A DNA stretch of 64,000 nucleotides from Rhyacophila brunnea (lineage: Eukaryota; Arthropoda; Insecta; Trichoptera; Rhyacophilidae). Shown here in pieces: positions 46,607 through 58,150 of this stretch. Positions within the stretch are counted from its first letter, which is position 1; every line of letters starts with the position of its first letter. The notes beneath the pieces are model-generated. The model did no database searches. It saw only the letters and a program-made list of their open reading frames with translations, and was not told the DNA's origin. The translations under genes were made by a program, and so were the position numbers. The stretch covers positions 496,001 to 560,000 of the forward strand of contig JAGYXB010000696.1 in the NCBI GenBank assembly GCA_022495005.1. Reading direction: 5' to 3'.

Positions 46607-47488
46607 GAAAAATAATAACATAATAAGATATGGTTGACAATATTAATTCATGTATTTTAATTCGTATCTCTTATCTTTTAATAATAATATATATAGAGTA
46701 AGTAACTTTATTTTAAATTAATACATTTTTTTTAACATTTGGTAATCAAATTTCTCAATTACTACATATTAATTAGTTCGTCCGACACAGATACAGCATT
46801 ACATTTTATGGTAGGTACTCTTACTTTTCATACATTTTATGTATTTGAGTTACATAACAATATTTTCCAAATTCATGTTGGACTCCAGCTTATGGTTGAT
46901 ATCTGAAATTCATGGGCTGAACTGAGGACTGTAAAGTACGGGAAATTGGCTCGCGGCTGCAATATGTCATTAGTCGTCATTATTACAAAGCCAGAGAGGA
47001 ATTGGGAAACAATCGAGAGATGATTAGAAAATAAGTTCACATAAATATATTCTTTATTTTCATAATCCCATTATTTACTAATCATAAACCAACATTTTCG
47101 CGACTGAAATAAAATCTTTACAATATTTATATATAAATAAAATCTTAAAAAACAATTTATTGACAGGTAAAATCAGAAAATCAAAATAACTACTAAACAT
47201 AACACCAGACATTCGCAAACAGTGACAAGGATTTAATATGCTATTTCGCACATTAACACGTAAATCATTTCATGGCACGTACCCAATATATTTTTAATAA
47301 TATCTTTTGATAAAATGTAAGCATTTCTAATACACCTTTGTTAAATTAACATACTTAATTCTTTGTAGGTAATATCAATGTAACTATTTCTTTGCACGTT
47401 TAAATTCGACTTGTTCGACTTTTCTGAATCAAAAATATATCTTTATTTCAGGGTTATCTTGTCAGAGCTACAAAACATATCAATATGC
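46607..47488. other. AT-rich stretch
   Basis: No gene or repeat recognised. Confidence 0.4.
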
Positions 47489-47490
47489 TA

Positions 47491-48792
47491 CGAGGGTGGG
47501 TCAATAAGTCCTTAGAAAAGCCGACAGGTGGCGCGACTAGTACTGTAAGCGGTTTGTTTTCATGCAGCGGCACTACCGATTCAGTATGCTGCGAAGTTTC
47601 AATCAGATTGGTCGGGTTGTTGTGTGTTTCTCGTACATTTTAAAAAAAAATTTGCTTGTGGAAAATGGAAAAATGGAAAATGGAGAAAATTGAGTTTAGA
47701 GCTGTTATTAAACATTTTAATATAAAAGGGTTAACAGCAAACGAAATAAAAAATGAGTTGGATTTAGTTCACGGCATATCTGCTCCTTCACTTGCAACTC
47801 TTTATAACTGGTTAAATGAATTTAAACGTGGTCGTACATCAACAAAGGATGAACCACGCTCAGGACGTCCTGTAGAGGTGACTACACCAGAAATGATCAA
47901 TAAAATCCACGATATGGTGTTAAGTGACCGAAGATTAAAGTTGAGTGAGATAATTGAGGTTACAGGGATCTCAAAAGGTAGCGTCATTTCTATTTTACAT
48001 GACAAATTGGGCATGAAAAAAGTTTCTGCAAGATGGGTGCCGCGTTTGCTCACAGTCGACAATAAACGCAATAGGGTGGTGGCCTCTAAAGCCCTGTTGT
48101 CGCTCATGCAACGCAATCCGGATGAATTTTTTCGTCGCTTTGTGACTGTAGATGAAACATGGATACACCACTATACTCCCGAGACGAAAGAACAGTCAAA
48201 GCAGTGGATTGCGAAGGCAAACCATGTCCAAAGAAGGCGAAAACCGTAAAATCAGCTGGTAAGGTTATGGCTACTGTATTTTGGGATGCACGTGGAATTA
48301 TTTTCGTTGACTATTTGGAAAAGGAAAAACAATAACAGGGGATTATTATGCATCTTTATTGGACCAGCTAAAAAACAAAATTGAAGAAAAACGGCCTCAT
48401 TTAAATAGGAAAAAAATCCTCTTTCATCAGGACAATGCCCGTATTCACACATGTTTACGATCAATGGCTAAAATTGAAGAATTGAAGTTCGAATTGGTCG
48501 ACCACCCACCGTATTCGCCAGATTTAGCCCCCAGTGACTTTTTCCTTTTCCCAAACTTAAAAAAATGGCTAAGTGGACAACGTTTTTTTTCAAATGAAGA
48601 AGTCATCGATCGGACAAATGCTTATTTTGAGGACCTTCCGAAAACTTATTTTTCTGACGGTTTAAAAAAAATTGAGAAACGTCTAACCAAGTGTATTGAG
48701 CTCAAAGGAGATTATGTTGAGAAATAAAAAAAAAATACAAAAATAAAAACTGTTTTAATGCTTTTTTCTAAGGAATTATTGACCCACCCTCG
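47491..48792 (+). mobile_element. Mariner element, copy 2 (best preserved)
   Basis: A 1302 bp Tc1/mariner element with TIRs CGAGGGTGGGTCAATAAGTC and CGAGGGTGGGTCAATAATTC (inward), about 27 bp each, flanked by TA at 47489-47490 and 48793-48794. It has near-identity to 12465-13759, so both inserted recently. The TIR word GGTGGGTCAATAAGTCC resembles irritans-type mariners; subfamily is inference. Confidence 0.96.
47680..48727 (+). pseudogene. Mariner transposase with two frameshifts, D34D motif intact
   Basis: The likely start is the ATG at 47680 (MEKIEFRAVIKHFNIKGL); an in-frame upstream ATG at 47656 adds only a repetitive Trp/Lys/Met lead. The N-terminal helix-turn-helix region covers about residues 1-120. 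The catalytic triad is visible: D in VTVDETW (48151), D in FHQDNARIH (48431) and D in LAPSDFFLF (48536), with 34 residues between the last two as in mariners. One base is missing near 48216 after QSKQWIAK (also missing in copy 1) and another near 48320 in the poly-A run after VDYLEK (private). Without these losses it would have the usual length of about 345 residues. Non-functional as it stands. Confidence 0.94.
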
Positions 48793-48917
48793 TACCTAGA
48801 CAATTAGTAAGTACACATTTTAAAAATAAGTTGCTAATGAATGCTGCTTTTCTTAAAATATCTTGTAGGTATTGGTTAAATGTATTCCTTTTATGAAAAT
48901 TAGGAAGCTTAACTTTT

Positions 48918-49349
48918 TACCACGTTTTTATTAGCTCGTATTCTTGTTTGTCCGGTACAATTTTTTTCTTGTTTGTCCAAGATTTTTAACTAACTTCCCG
49001 ACTAGCTAGACATTTGAAACTTTTAGAATATATCAGAACACGACGACAATGCATTCTTTTAATACTTTTAGCCATCTTTAAGCAAAATCGTTAAAAGGAA
49101 TATTTACTATTCACTATTATTGGTTGCTGGTATTCCTAGCAACTAAATTATTAATATATACGTGCGTTACTATGGAAATCAATATGAAATGTGAAAATGA
49201 CAATTATGTGTTATATAATATTCATTCAGTATTTCTATCAAGTACAATAAAAAGTTTTTATTAATACATAGAATTGTCAAGTTTATATGATTCAACAGAA
49301 AATTTAAAAACGTGGTATATAAAAAGTTCTTTTTATCTTGTAATTATTT
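48918..49349 (+). mobile_element. Dispersed repeat G, copy 3 with intact TIRs
   Basis: TACCACGTTTTT at the left (48918) and AAAAACGTGGTA ending 49317 form the TIRs. Similarity with the other copies continues another 32 bp through ATAAAAAGTTCTTTTTAT. TA on both sides of CCACG...CGTGG would fit a mariner-type target, but conservation beyond the right TIR argues the true element end lies further out. Confidence 0.75.
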
Positions 49350-49394
49350 GATTTAATTACTTACAAACTTACTGATATTTGATAATGATCACCA

Positions 49395-49755
49395 GCACTA
49401 CAGCTCAATATAGGTAGATATTGGCTCCGCCTCCGAAAATTATCTTCACTCTCCTCTATTTTTCTAAAGCGCCCTCCATTGTTTTAACTTCAGGAATGCT
49501 TGTCTCTATACAGTCCAAATACCGCAATCTAGATATTGTACTACCACTCCTTTTCTCTTCTAATATGTTGTCGATGAACCTTTTCGGTGGTCGGGAGTCT
49601 TCTTTTCTTAATACGAACCCTGCTAACCGATATCGTTCTAATTTCACGTGTGAGACAATGGGGATCATCTTAAAATGTTTTATCTTCCTCGGATAACTCT
49701 TATCCGTATCTTCCTTTCAAAGATGTCTGGGTTCCCGTCAACTTTTTGTGAATAA
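49395..49755 (-). pseudogene. LINE ORF C-terminal fragment, second family
   Basis: The reverse strand reads VKLERYRLAGFVLRKEDSRP and PPKRFIDNILEEKRSG, then SRLRYLDCIETSIPEVK. These match the post-RT segment RLRWxGHVxRMxDSRPPKRVL...GRPxxRWLDxI of insect non-LTR retrotransposons; the end (near 49420-49450) also resembles the usual tail in a shifted frame. It is a 5'-truncated dead copy, distinct in sequence from 26830 and 44110. Confidence 0.75.
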
Positions 49756-52539
49756 GGGCTAGCATTCCAATACATTGGTCAACATGGATCTGATAAGAGT
49801 TATGTGTAACTTTAATTTAATTTTCCTTGAGAGGAGTCTTGATCTTAAATGTCTCTGTAAACCATAATACATTCTATTTGTGCTCTTATTTATTGTAAAA
49901 TGAGTATTATTTATTTTATTAAATGCATTATTAATATTTTTTGTCTAACCCTAACTAAAAAATTAGAACTCTTGTAGTGCTAATTTAAATGAACTATAAT
50001 TTATGGTTGGAATGGGCAGGGTTAACTGGGGAACTCCGGGCACTAACCATGTTGATGGTGAGAAGAGGAAGACCCGCACTTTTAGCTCTTCACTTGTCAC
50101 TCATCTACTGTCACAACGTCACTCTTGGCTTTGAAGCCCATGGCATTTTGTCATCCTGCATGTCTTGTTAATTGGTTAAATTGTTTTTTGTTGCTTTTGC
50201 GGTCAAATCGGCACTAAATTAAATTTTCCCGTAAGATACATAAATGTGCACGATTTCGGATTGTTTGGAGGGATATTACAGGAAATTGGCTCAAACATCT
50301 AGTTTTGTACTTTTTTTTAAAATATAGTAGCTTTCAAACAAAATCTGTCATTAAATATGCGTAGAAATTGTATCTGCAAAATTTTCAATACAAAATCATA
50401 TCACTTACAAAATGAATTGAGTTGATTATTTTAAAGTTTGTCGGCCCGTCCAATCCATCCCGCAATATCCCACGTATCCTCATACATTGCAGGATTTTGA
50501 TTGCTACAGTTACAATTGACACAATCGCATTATACTAAACAACCGTTAGTATTGACTGGCCGCCTAGCCAGAGGGTGAGACCTCGTAAGTCTCGTCCGAT
50601 AACATGACAGGGTGGACTTGTGGGGCGGTTTCATTTTGTTTTTTTTTTTGTTTTCACGTTAACCTTCACTACAGTTATTTGTTTTTTTTTTACATTATTT
50701 CAACTTTTCAAAGAAACTTTTAATATACCTACCTAATTATATTATTTTGGTTACAATTATTATAATATGACATTTTATATAATAATATTTTAGAGGCTTA
50801 ACAAATTCATGAATTTATTGACGTCAAAATGTACCATATTGTTTCATTTTTTTTCAATTATCTGTAGCTCTTCTTGGTATTTGAGTATCACGATGTCTTC
50901 TTTCTTTTCCTTAGTTTAAAACACGAAAAATGAAAAAAAGTCAAATTTTAAAAATAGTAAATTATATTTTCAAGCAACAAAAAGAATGATCAAGTAAATA
51001 GGGTTTAATAAATCAATAATTGAAATTAGTCAAAGAATTTCATCCACAATGACTGACTATATAATCATAAATTACGTTTTTCAAATCATTATTATAAATA
51101 ATCAATTGTTATGTTGAGCGAAAAAAATGACAATTTACGATTTTTATATATAGATCACGGAATCATAGTAATTTAAATAAAAGAACGGCTCATATTTATT
51201 GAAGTAACGTTGGTATATACACTTACAAGCTTTCTTATATGACATATGAAACTCAAAAGTATATTCAAGGAATTAGATTGTTAAATTTTTTGCAACGTTT
51301 GGGATATTGCGCTGGAGTTTTGACGCATCAAAAACTTTAAAATTAGTAAATTCCAATTATAAGCTAACTCGCTTGTCAACCAGAATATAACGTCAAATAA
51401 CATTATTCGTGTTCCCAAAAGTTTTCCTAACTAACATAGAGATACATAACCTTTGGTAATAATTCCATTTGAGTATTATTCAGATCATCGGAATATTTTT
51501 TTTCTATTCTTAATAGATTCTAGATTGTGTTCAATAAAGTTTGTAATTTTATCATAAATAACTATAAATTATTTTTAAAATGCTAAATACATATAATATG
51601 TTTATACCTATTAGACAAACCTTAATCCAACCTAATCTAAAGTAACCAATACGATATCCACCCAAGTGTACTTCTTGCAATATTCTGTTTACCCATGCTT
51701 TTGGCCTTTCGAACAATATCGTCAAAAGTGACCTATATGAGACAAATAATTCAACAAGAAAAGACTACCTCTAATCAAGAATATATGCAAAACATGAACC
51801 CTTAGTAAAAAGTAGGTCCAACGTAGTAAAGGTGCATACTGACCATAACGCGTAAAGACAAAAAATATATTATAACAAAAACGTTAAATAAAAATGGGCA
51901 AGATACATAACTCAAATACAATAAGAGAGAATACCTGGACAAATCTAGTCGTGCAGCAATCAATACCTTCAAGATAGATCGACCGTTGGTTTGACTATAT
52001 AAGTTCACGGAAACGTAATTCACAGGACCAACAGGAGTAGAATCAGATTGAAATGGAGTTTTTAAACTTTTACATAGTTTTGAAAAGCCATGATATCGAA
52101 TGATTTAATCAATTCTAATTATATTGGTTAATTTATTTGTGGGTCTCTGGTATTTAATATAAATGCGAAAAATCTATTAAAAATCAATATAAACTAATAA
52201 ACATAACAACAGCTGGTTTTTATTATTTCTTTCAATTTCATAATTTATATATCTCCATATTTCGAGATTTAAATACGACATCTAGACTCGGACATGGTGA
52301 TGTACCCTTTTCAATGTAATTGTGATAATATGCTCAAATACTAGACTGAGATAACGTCTATTAAAACAACCCTTTGTATATTTAGACGAAAAATTAAATA
52401 ATATGAATTATTTATTAAATGTCTCCAATTCATTGACCAATGGTTTGCGTTATATTCAAAGCATTATCATGATGTGACACATGACAGTGCAAATTACCTT
52501 ATGACATGCAAAAATAAGTACAGATACAAAGCCAATCGG
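49756..52539. other. AT-rich stretch
   Basis: A single patch at 50550-50640 (GCCGCCTAGCCAGAGGGTGAGAC region, then GACAGGGTGGACTTG) looks like part of an interspersed repeat but has no clear partner here. The frames at 49989-50171 and 51802-52023 have no recognised feature. Confidence 0.4.
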
Positions 52540-52690
52540 AGTGCAGCGAATGCAAGTGGCGGTTTCGCTTGACGTTGTGCGCATCATCATACTGCGGTCT
52601 TTAAATAAACTACATTCAGCTGTGCACCGAAATAAACATCAGATGTCAAACGGCCTACCGCAATTGCCTCCTATCAAAGGCAATTGGTAA
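52540..52690. promoter_or_regulatory. Mixed-composition unique block
   Basis: Repeat-free block with GCAGCGAATGCAAGTGGCGG, TTGACGTTGTGCGCATC and the inverted pair CAATTGCC/GGCAATTG (52660-52687). Possible regulatory sequence; weak. Confidence 0.2.
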
Positions 52691-52928
52691 CTGAATTGTC
52701 ATAAATTTAATGTCATATCTATGATTGTTTTACAAATTAATTTTGATATCGATTACCGCAAAAATGATTCCGCATGAACTGATGTGATTTCAAAACATGT
52801 AATATTTTGTTTATTGGGTCATATTCGTGACCAAAATATTTCCTCAATTAATTATTAGTATCAAATCCACCTTCAAAATTCAAAATAATAAAGGCACAAT
52901 TAATATTTAGCGTTTCAATAAGTAATAA

Positions 52929-53105
52929 GGCTCTCGTCGTGCAGTGAGTAAGGCGCTTGCCTTCCACCCGAGAGTTCTGGGTTCGATCCCGGTCAGGACA
53001 CAATATTTATGTGTTTTTTTTCAAAGCCTGGGTGTTTGTGATTATTCAAAATTACTAACAATCACCTTGTACGTAAAAACAAGCACATGGTTATTAATTC
53101 TTAAT
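52929..53105 (+). mobile_element. SINE-A, forward copy
   Basis: GGCTCTCGTCGTGCAGTGAG (box A region), GGTTCGATCCCGGTC (box B), a body with AAAGCCTGGGTGTTTGTGAT, and a 3' ATGGTTATTAATTCTTAA. High similarity to 19924-20112. The flanking duplication could not be defined in the AT-rich context. Confidence 0.88.
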
Positions 53106-53260
53106 TATTAATGTAAATATTAGTGAAAATTCAATGAAAGCACAAAAAATTAAAAATATCAATTTATTTTTATAATGGTTTAAAAATATTTTTATCTGTT
53201 AATTCTACGATACTTAAATAATTATTTATTTTACAGCTGTTTCGGGCGATGACCCAATTT

Positions 53261-53366
53261 GAACACATTCTAACCTTTTAATTACCACATTTAAATAGCA
53301 TGTTAATTATATCTAATGGCCAATTACTTCAAACGCGCCAGTCGCGGTGTTAGCACTAAATGAGTT
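53261..53366 (+). mobile_element. Small MITE family M, copy e
   Basis: TTTTAATTACCACATTTAAA, ATATCTAATGGCCAATTAC, AACGCGCCAGTCGCGGTG and the right TIR TTAGCACTAAATGAGTT. The left TIR is eroded to GAACACATTCTAACC. Confidence 0.65.
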
Positions 53367-54157
53367 AAGTAAGTATTTGAAAAAAAAACTTAACCCAAAG
53401 CTACTCATGTTTTACTAATATCTACATGCAAGAGGTGAACTGAAGTTATATATTACATATAAATATAATTATAGCAACTAAAAGCCCGACATTTTGTACG
53501 TATGTACCAAATAATTTGGTCAAATACTTACCAACTGAAAAAAGTTGGTAAGTCTCGACATCATGTAATAGAGTGATTGCAATTTTAAGTTTAACATGCC
53601 CTCTAAAATCGGACATAATGCTAATTTCTTTGTGCTGTATGACCCTTGGATGATCCTGAATTTTTATTTTAGCATACATATTTATGATACATAGACACAT
53701 AATCCGTTATTAACTCAAAAACTCTAAAATTATCTACTTACCAACTTTTGGTAGCATGTCCACAATGTTATATTATCATAGGTTTTTTTATGGATTCGCT
53801 TACGGATGATATAGGATATACAAATTCTTAAGCTTCTTTTACATAGATTACCATAACATTATTGATTTGTTTTGTCATATTTAATATTGTTATATTAAAT
53901 CTATCTTAATATATTACAACTTATTATGTCCCACCATTACCTAGTTTTGTATCCAAGACACAGCACTTTATGTATTATACTTACCTAATTCTGTACTTAA
54001 TAATAATAATGTTTTCACGATGATTTAATATATTCATTTGATATAAACATAAAAAATAACTAAATATAAATCGAAGCCATCAAAATTATTCAAATAAAAT
54101 AATACACTTTGTCAGTCATACTTATTTGTTTTTATTGAACTAAGAATACAATTTTCA
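53367..54157. other. AT-rich stretch
   Basis: The reverse 84-codon frame (53446-53700) has no recognised domain. Nothing else is supported. Confidence 0.4.
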
Positions 54158-54212
54158 GATGGTGCTGGTTAGTTTTTAAATTTCAATAAAAACCTGCCTA
54201 ACCAAACAATAT
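54158..54212 (+). repeat. Dispersed repeat F, copy 2
   Basis: TGCTGGTTAGTTTTTAAAT and CCTGCCTAACCAAACA match 40937-40995. GGTTAG and CTAACC can pair. Confidence 0.5.
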
Positions 54213-55021
54213 TAGTTTAGGTATGCTATGGGCGATCAGACAAAAATAGTGGACACTTTTACAGTCATACTTATTTTTTTGCTTCATGCCTAAAAATTGT
54301 AGTAATTTATAACGATAAAAATAATAACATTGAAATAATAATATACCTACGCGAGTTAATTTTCCGCGAATGATATCCATTTCGTATGCAGAGTAACTAA
54401 CATATTAAATGCAACCAGCTTTAGTAGCCTGGCCAGATACTAATAATTGACTCATTATCACGACCACAAATACGAATAGGGACACTGCAATGCCAATGAT
54501 ATATCGAGCATGGCTTTACAGTACAACGAAAGCTTACGGGAGCTTTCAGGGACTATTAAATAAGTTAATAAATTAACCTTTTATGTAGTCAAATCAAAGC
54601 TTAGGCCATATATAGAATGTGTCATAATATAAAGTTTTTTATTATAACATTAAATCAGATAGAAATTCTAGAATTTCTGTTTTATTAAATGTGTGCAAAA
54701 AATATTTAGCACTGTTTGAAAACAAAAATAAAAGAATGACTTATTTGTTTATTACTTACCCACGTACCCACTAATATATCCGATTTTCTCAACGAGGTCC
54801 TGACAAGTTTATCTGAGAAATATTGGTTATGAAATTACTTTTAGTTATTTTAAACATTAACCTTAGTAAGTCACTTTTATATATTTATGCTCCATCTCCA
54901 TCCATTCTTTACTTTCCACCATCCATTACTTCTGCGTCTTTTGTTTACAATATTGTTATATATTTTATGTGGTGCAACATGACATACCGCATATCGCGAG
55001 AAGAACATAAAATAAACCAAT

Positions 55022-55292
55022 AGATAAGGAAGCAGTCAAAAGCACGCGATGTGGTAGAGATCGCTAAGCAGTAGAAATTGCGATTAACTGGACATGTCTA
55101 TCGACGAATAAACAACCGCGGGACAAATGCTGTCATCCAGTAGCACTTAACAACCACAAGGATACCCCAAAACCTTCTGGATAAACGAAAGAATACAGTT
55201 TGGAGGTTGTAGGTGGCAGCAAGAACTAGAGACCGAGAAGTATCGAGGGAGCTAGGTGAGGCCTGCAACCAACAGTGGATCGACCGTGGCTA
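55022..55292 (+). pseudogene. RTE-type LINE, C-terminal fragment
   Basis: A single frame with three stops reads DVVEIAKQ, stop, KLRLTGHVYRRINNRG, stop, an intervening block, stop, then VAARTRDREVSRELGEACNQ followed by QWIDRG. The order DVIExIAxLKWxWAGHVxR...DRxxWRxLGEAYVQQW is characteristic of RTE-clade retrotransposons of insects. Because the frame is kept and only TAG codons interrupt it, decay is mostly by substitution. Confidence 0.8.
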
Positions 55293-55984
55293 GTGATAAT
55301 ATAATTATTATCACATAAATTGAATGTTGATAAAACCAATAGGGCGACCATAATCATAACCATAACTTCGGTAGCTGGATGTAGTAAAATTGGGCGTCCA
55401 AACTTTCGGTGTATCCAACTGGCATTCCAGACCAAGGAAGAGGAGATGATGAGAGTTATTTGAGTCGCGATTGAGGTTTACATATTTAGTGACTATTTAG
55501 TGCCATTATTAATAATCATATCATTATTAAAAAAGTATTTTAGGAATACCACGTGCCATTATGACATTGTCATTCATTTATTCATTTGTATGACTGTAGG
55601 GTATCGGCAAGAGTCGATGTATTCGATTCACTATCTAACATAATAGAACGGTCGTAATCACGTAGTACTTAACGTGACACGTAATGAGCATTGTTGTACA
55701 GCGCGACGGTCTCTGGAAAGAGTTTGATGAACGGCTTCAAAATTTATATTATAATCATTAAAACAATGGTATGTTTTCGTAACGCGAAGATGTCACATGG
55801 AGGTACATTTTTTATCAATATTTTTTTCAAACGATATAAAATATCTCTTTCGATGCAGTCGCTGAATTAGATAACCACGCAATTTTTTTACGCCGGATCC
55901 TAGCATTCACCTACTTGACCACGAACATACTCAATCACGGCGAGAAAAATAGCATTTATATCAGCTCGGATAAAAACCAATTTA
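55293..55984. other. AT-rich stretch
   Basis: No gene or repeat recognised. Confidence 0.4.
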
Positions 55985-56165
55985 TTTTAAGTGGTTGGGC
56001 CAATATTCACAATTATTCTTTCAAATCCCTAATTTATAATTTTCGTCAGACCAGGGCGACCAGCAGTTACAGGTCATAAATAAACCATGACTTCAATGTA
56101 CAGGTAGTTACTCCAAGACAGCTGAGCGCGTAGGCTTGCTAATACGAACCGGGCCGTATTAACTA
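55985..56165 (+). repeat. LTR-like dispersed repeat, copy 3 (diverged)
   Basis: Starts GTGGTTGGGCCAATATTCAC, keeps AAATAAACCATGACTTCAAT in the position of the AATAAATAAAC signal, and ends GAGCGCGTAGGCTTGCTAA. Same order as 38510-38676 with many substitutions. Confidence 0.4.
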
Positions 56166-56410
56166 CAGAGTGATTCATAGAAAACGTATCTGTCCGACTT
56201 TCATTGCACTAATTCAGTTACGGTCTGAGTGAACGTCGCGTCTATATCATCCATCCTGAACTTATCATTATCATCATTCATCAACCTCATAATATATTAT
56301 TCATCCAAAGTGTACTGTCCGTTTACGAGTGCGTGAGTGCGTGGACACCGAACCGGCCCAGCGCGCGCCAGCCCTTTCAACATAAAGGTCAGTATCTGGC
56401 ATCCTGTACA

Positions 56411-56423
56411 CCCCCCCCCCCCC
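56411..56423. repeat. Poly-C run of 13
   Basis: A homopolymer of 13 C followed by TCCC. Its length may be uncertain for sequencing reasons. Confidence 0.85.
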
Positions 56424-57189
56424 TCCCTAAATTCGTAATCTACAGATCCACCATCACCTTCAAATTGTTCACTGCTAATAGCGCCACAATTTTTCGATGT
56501 TATTGTTACTATCAAAAACCGTATTCTACGCTTGGTTTTTCATGAAAATTGTGTAATTTTTCTGCAAATGTCAACCTAATATAATCTTTCTTCAACTTTT
56601 TACTTTCAGTATGACATATATTGATAATATCAGTGGGTAAGCGTTTTCCCATAACACGAAAACGCACAATAAACAGAGAGTTGCATATCTAAATCTGACC
56701 GTGCCAGCTTTACGCATCCTATAAAATAACCTACCAAAATTACGACTCAAATAAAATTTAACTCCCTGTCGAAGCACTGCCTCATGATTAGAGTTTGGTA
56801 CACAGCAATGGCGTTCTTTGCTGAAGGATGAATTGTTAATATTATGTATGACTTTATTTTAAAGTGTAATAAGATTACGGTATTAATATCATGCTTAATT
56901 TTTCATTGAAACCTTAAATATTAAGAAGTTGAATACTAAAAAAGATATAATTATTCAACGGATAATTCACAAAATTTAAGAATGTAAAATTCTAATTATT
57001 GAACATACGTATTTTTGAATATATTATAAGTTATAACCAATTAAAGAAATCTTTTTTTTTTTTGAAAAAAAAAAATACAAACATTTAAAATACAAAAGTC
57101 GATCACCATTAGTAGCTCAATTTGGAAAGCGCTTAAGAGAGTATTGAAAGCCATTAGCTAAAATTTGTCGCAATTAAGTATGACGCCTT
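56424..57189. other. AT-rich stretch
   Basis: Contains a T-run/A-run palindrome at about 57049-57076. No gene. Confidence 0.4.
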
Positions 57190-57262
57190 TAGCATAGCGT
57201 TCTATGTGCATGGGCACGATACCTGAGAGATGCAGGTTCAATCCCTGCGGGTTATCTTACTT
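57190..57262 (+). repeat. tRNA-like SINE head
   Basis: TTAGCATAGCGTTC at the start and a good box B, GCAGGTTCAATCCCTGC, but no matching acceptor stem. More likely a SINE head than a tRNA gene. Confidence 0.4.
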
Positions 57263-57646
57263 TTTTCAAAAAAAAGATTATTGCTATTTGTTTCTAAGTA
57301 TTTTCAAAATTATGTAGGTCTGTTCAAAAAAATATACATTCGTAGTTTATTGTTATTACACATTTATAATAAATATCTTGTAACTGTTTGTTGGAATAAT
57401 AACCCCTTTTTCTTATCTTACAATATTACTCTATGACAACATCTTCTTGGCTAAGTGTTAAAACTGTGAACTAACATGCTCCTCCCATTTTTAACCGCAC
57501 TTCCATTATAAACAAACAAGCTCCTCCTATTTAGTCGACAACAGTGCAATCCTTCAGGTAGCCAAGAATATGTTGTCGTACAATATCTCTATATATTATG
57601 TGCTTTATGTATGCTGAGTTGCACGAGTATTATCTTGGTATTTCCC

Positions 57647-57696
57647 ACGATGGCCGCGTGGCTTAAGCGTTGGCCTATGCCCTATAATGTCCTTTA
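57647..57696 (+). repeat. SINE-B head fragment
   Basis: CCACGATGGCCGCGTGGCTT followed by AAGCGTTGGCCTATG matches the first 40-50 bp of 46041-46302; the rest is absent. Confidence 0.65.
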
Positions 57697-57849
57697 GGAA
57701 TTCTTTATTCAATGTGATTTCAAAATCTTTTAATAATCATTCTCATATAGATAATAACATTCATAGTAAGTTTCAGGACCAACCTGAAAAAATATATTTA
57801 TATGTAGGCTACTGATAACTGATGATAAATCTAGTTTTACCCTTTTACC

Positions 57850-58150
57850 TTTAATTTTCCTCACCACCCCACTGCGTGATGGCAGGCACGTGTTCGCCGA
57901 CCGCCGTAACAGTGGGCGGCTTAAGAGCAATGATGGAGGGCGGATTGATGGTCGTTTGGGCGGATTGTTTCCATATCGACGGGCGGCAGGGGTCATTCAG
58001 AGCCGGACATAATCATTTACTGTTTATTGAAGGATTTGCCGGTTCGATTGGATGATAGGCTGAGGCGGGCTCCGCGCCCACGATGATGTGAGATGGGCGG
58101 CCGATGGGAAATTGTGATGAGGATCTACGCTGAATTGAGGCATTACATTA
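57850..58150. promoter_or_regulatory. GC-rich block with regularly spaced GGGCGG boxes
   Basis: GGGCGG occurs on the forward strand at 57914, 57938, 57958 and 57981, spaced 24, 20 and 23 bp, and again at 58095. GC boxes of this type are bound by Sp1/buttonhead-class zinc fingers, and spacing near two helical turns would place them on one DNA face. The reverse 88-codon frame here is Arg/Pro/Ser-rich and probably incidental. Regulatory role is inferred. Confidence 0.35.

Noticed and set aside
56411..56423. Poly-C run as a functional element
   Set aside because: An isolated homopolymer with possible length error; no partner G run or motif.
57190..57262. tRNA gene
   Set aside because: Good box B but no pairing acceptor stem or clear anticodon arm; more like a SINE head.
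57730..57996. 88-codon reverse frame rich in Arg/Pro/Ser
   Set aside because: Generated by the GGGCGG-rich block; no start context or domain.
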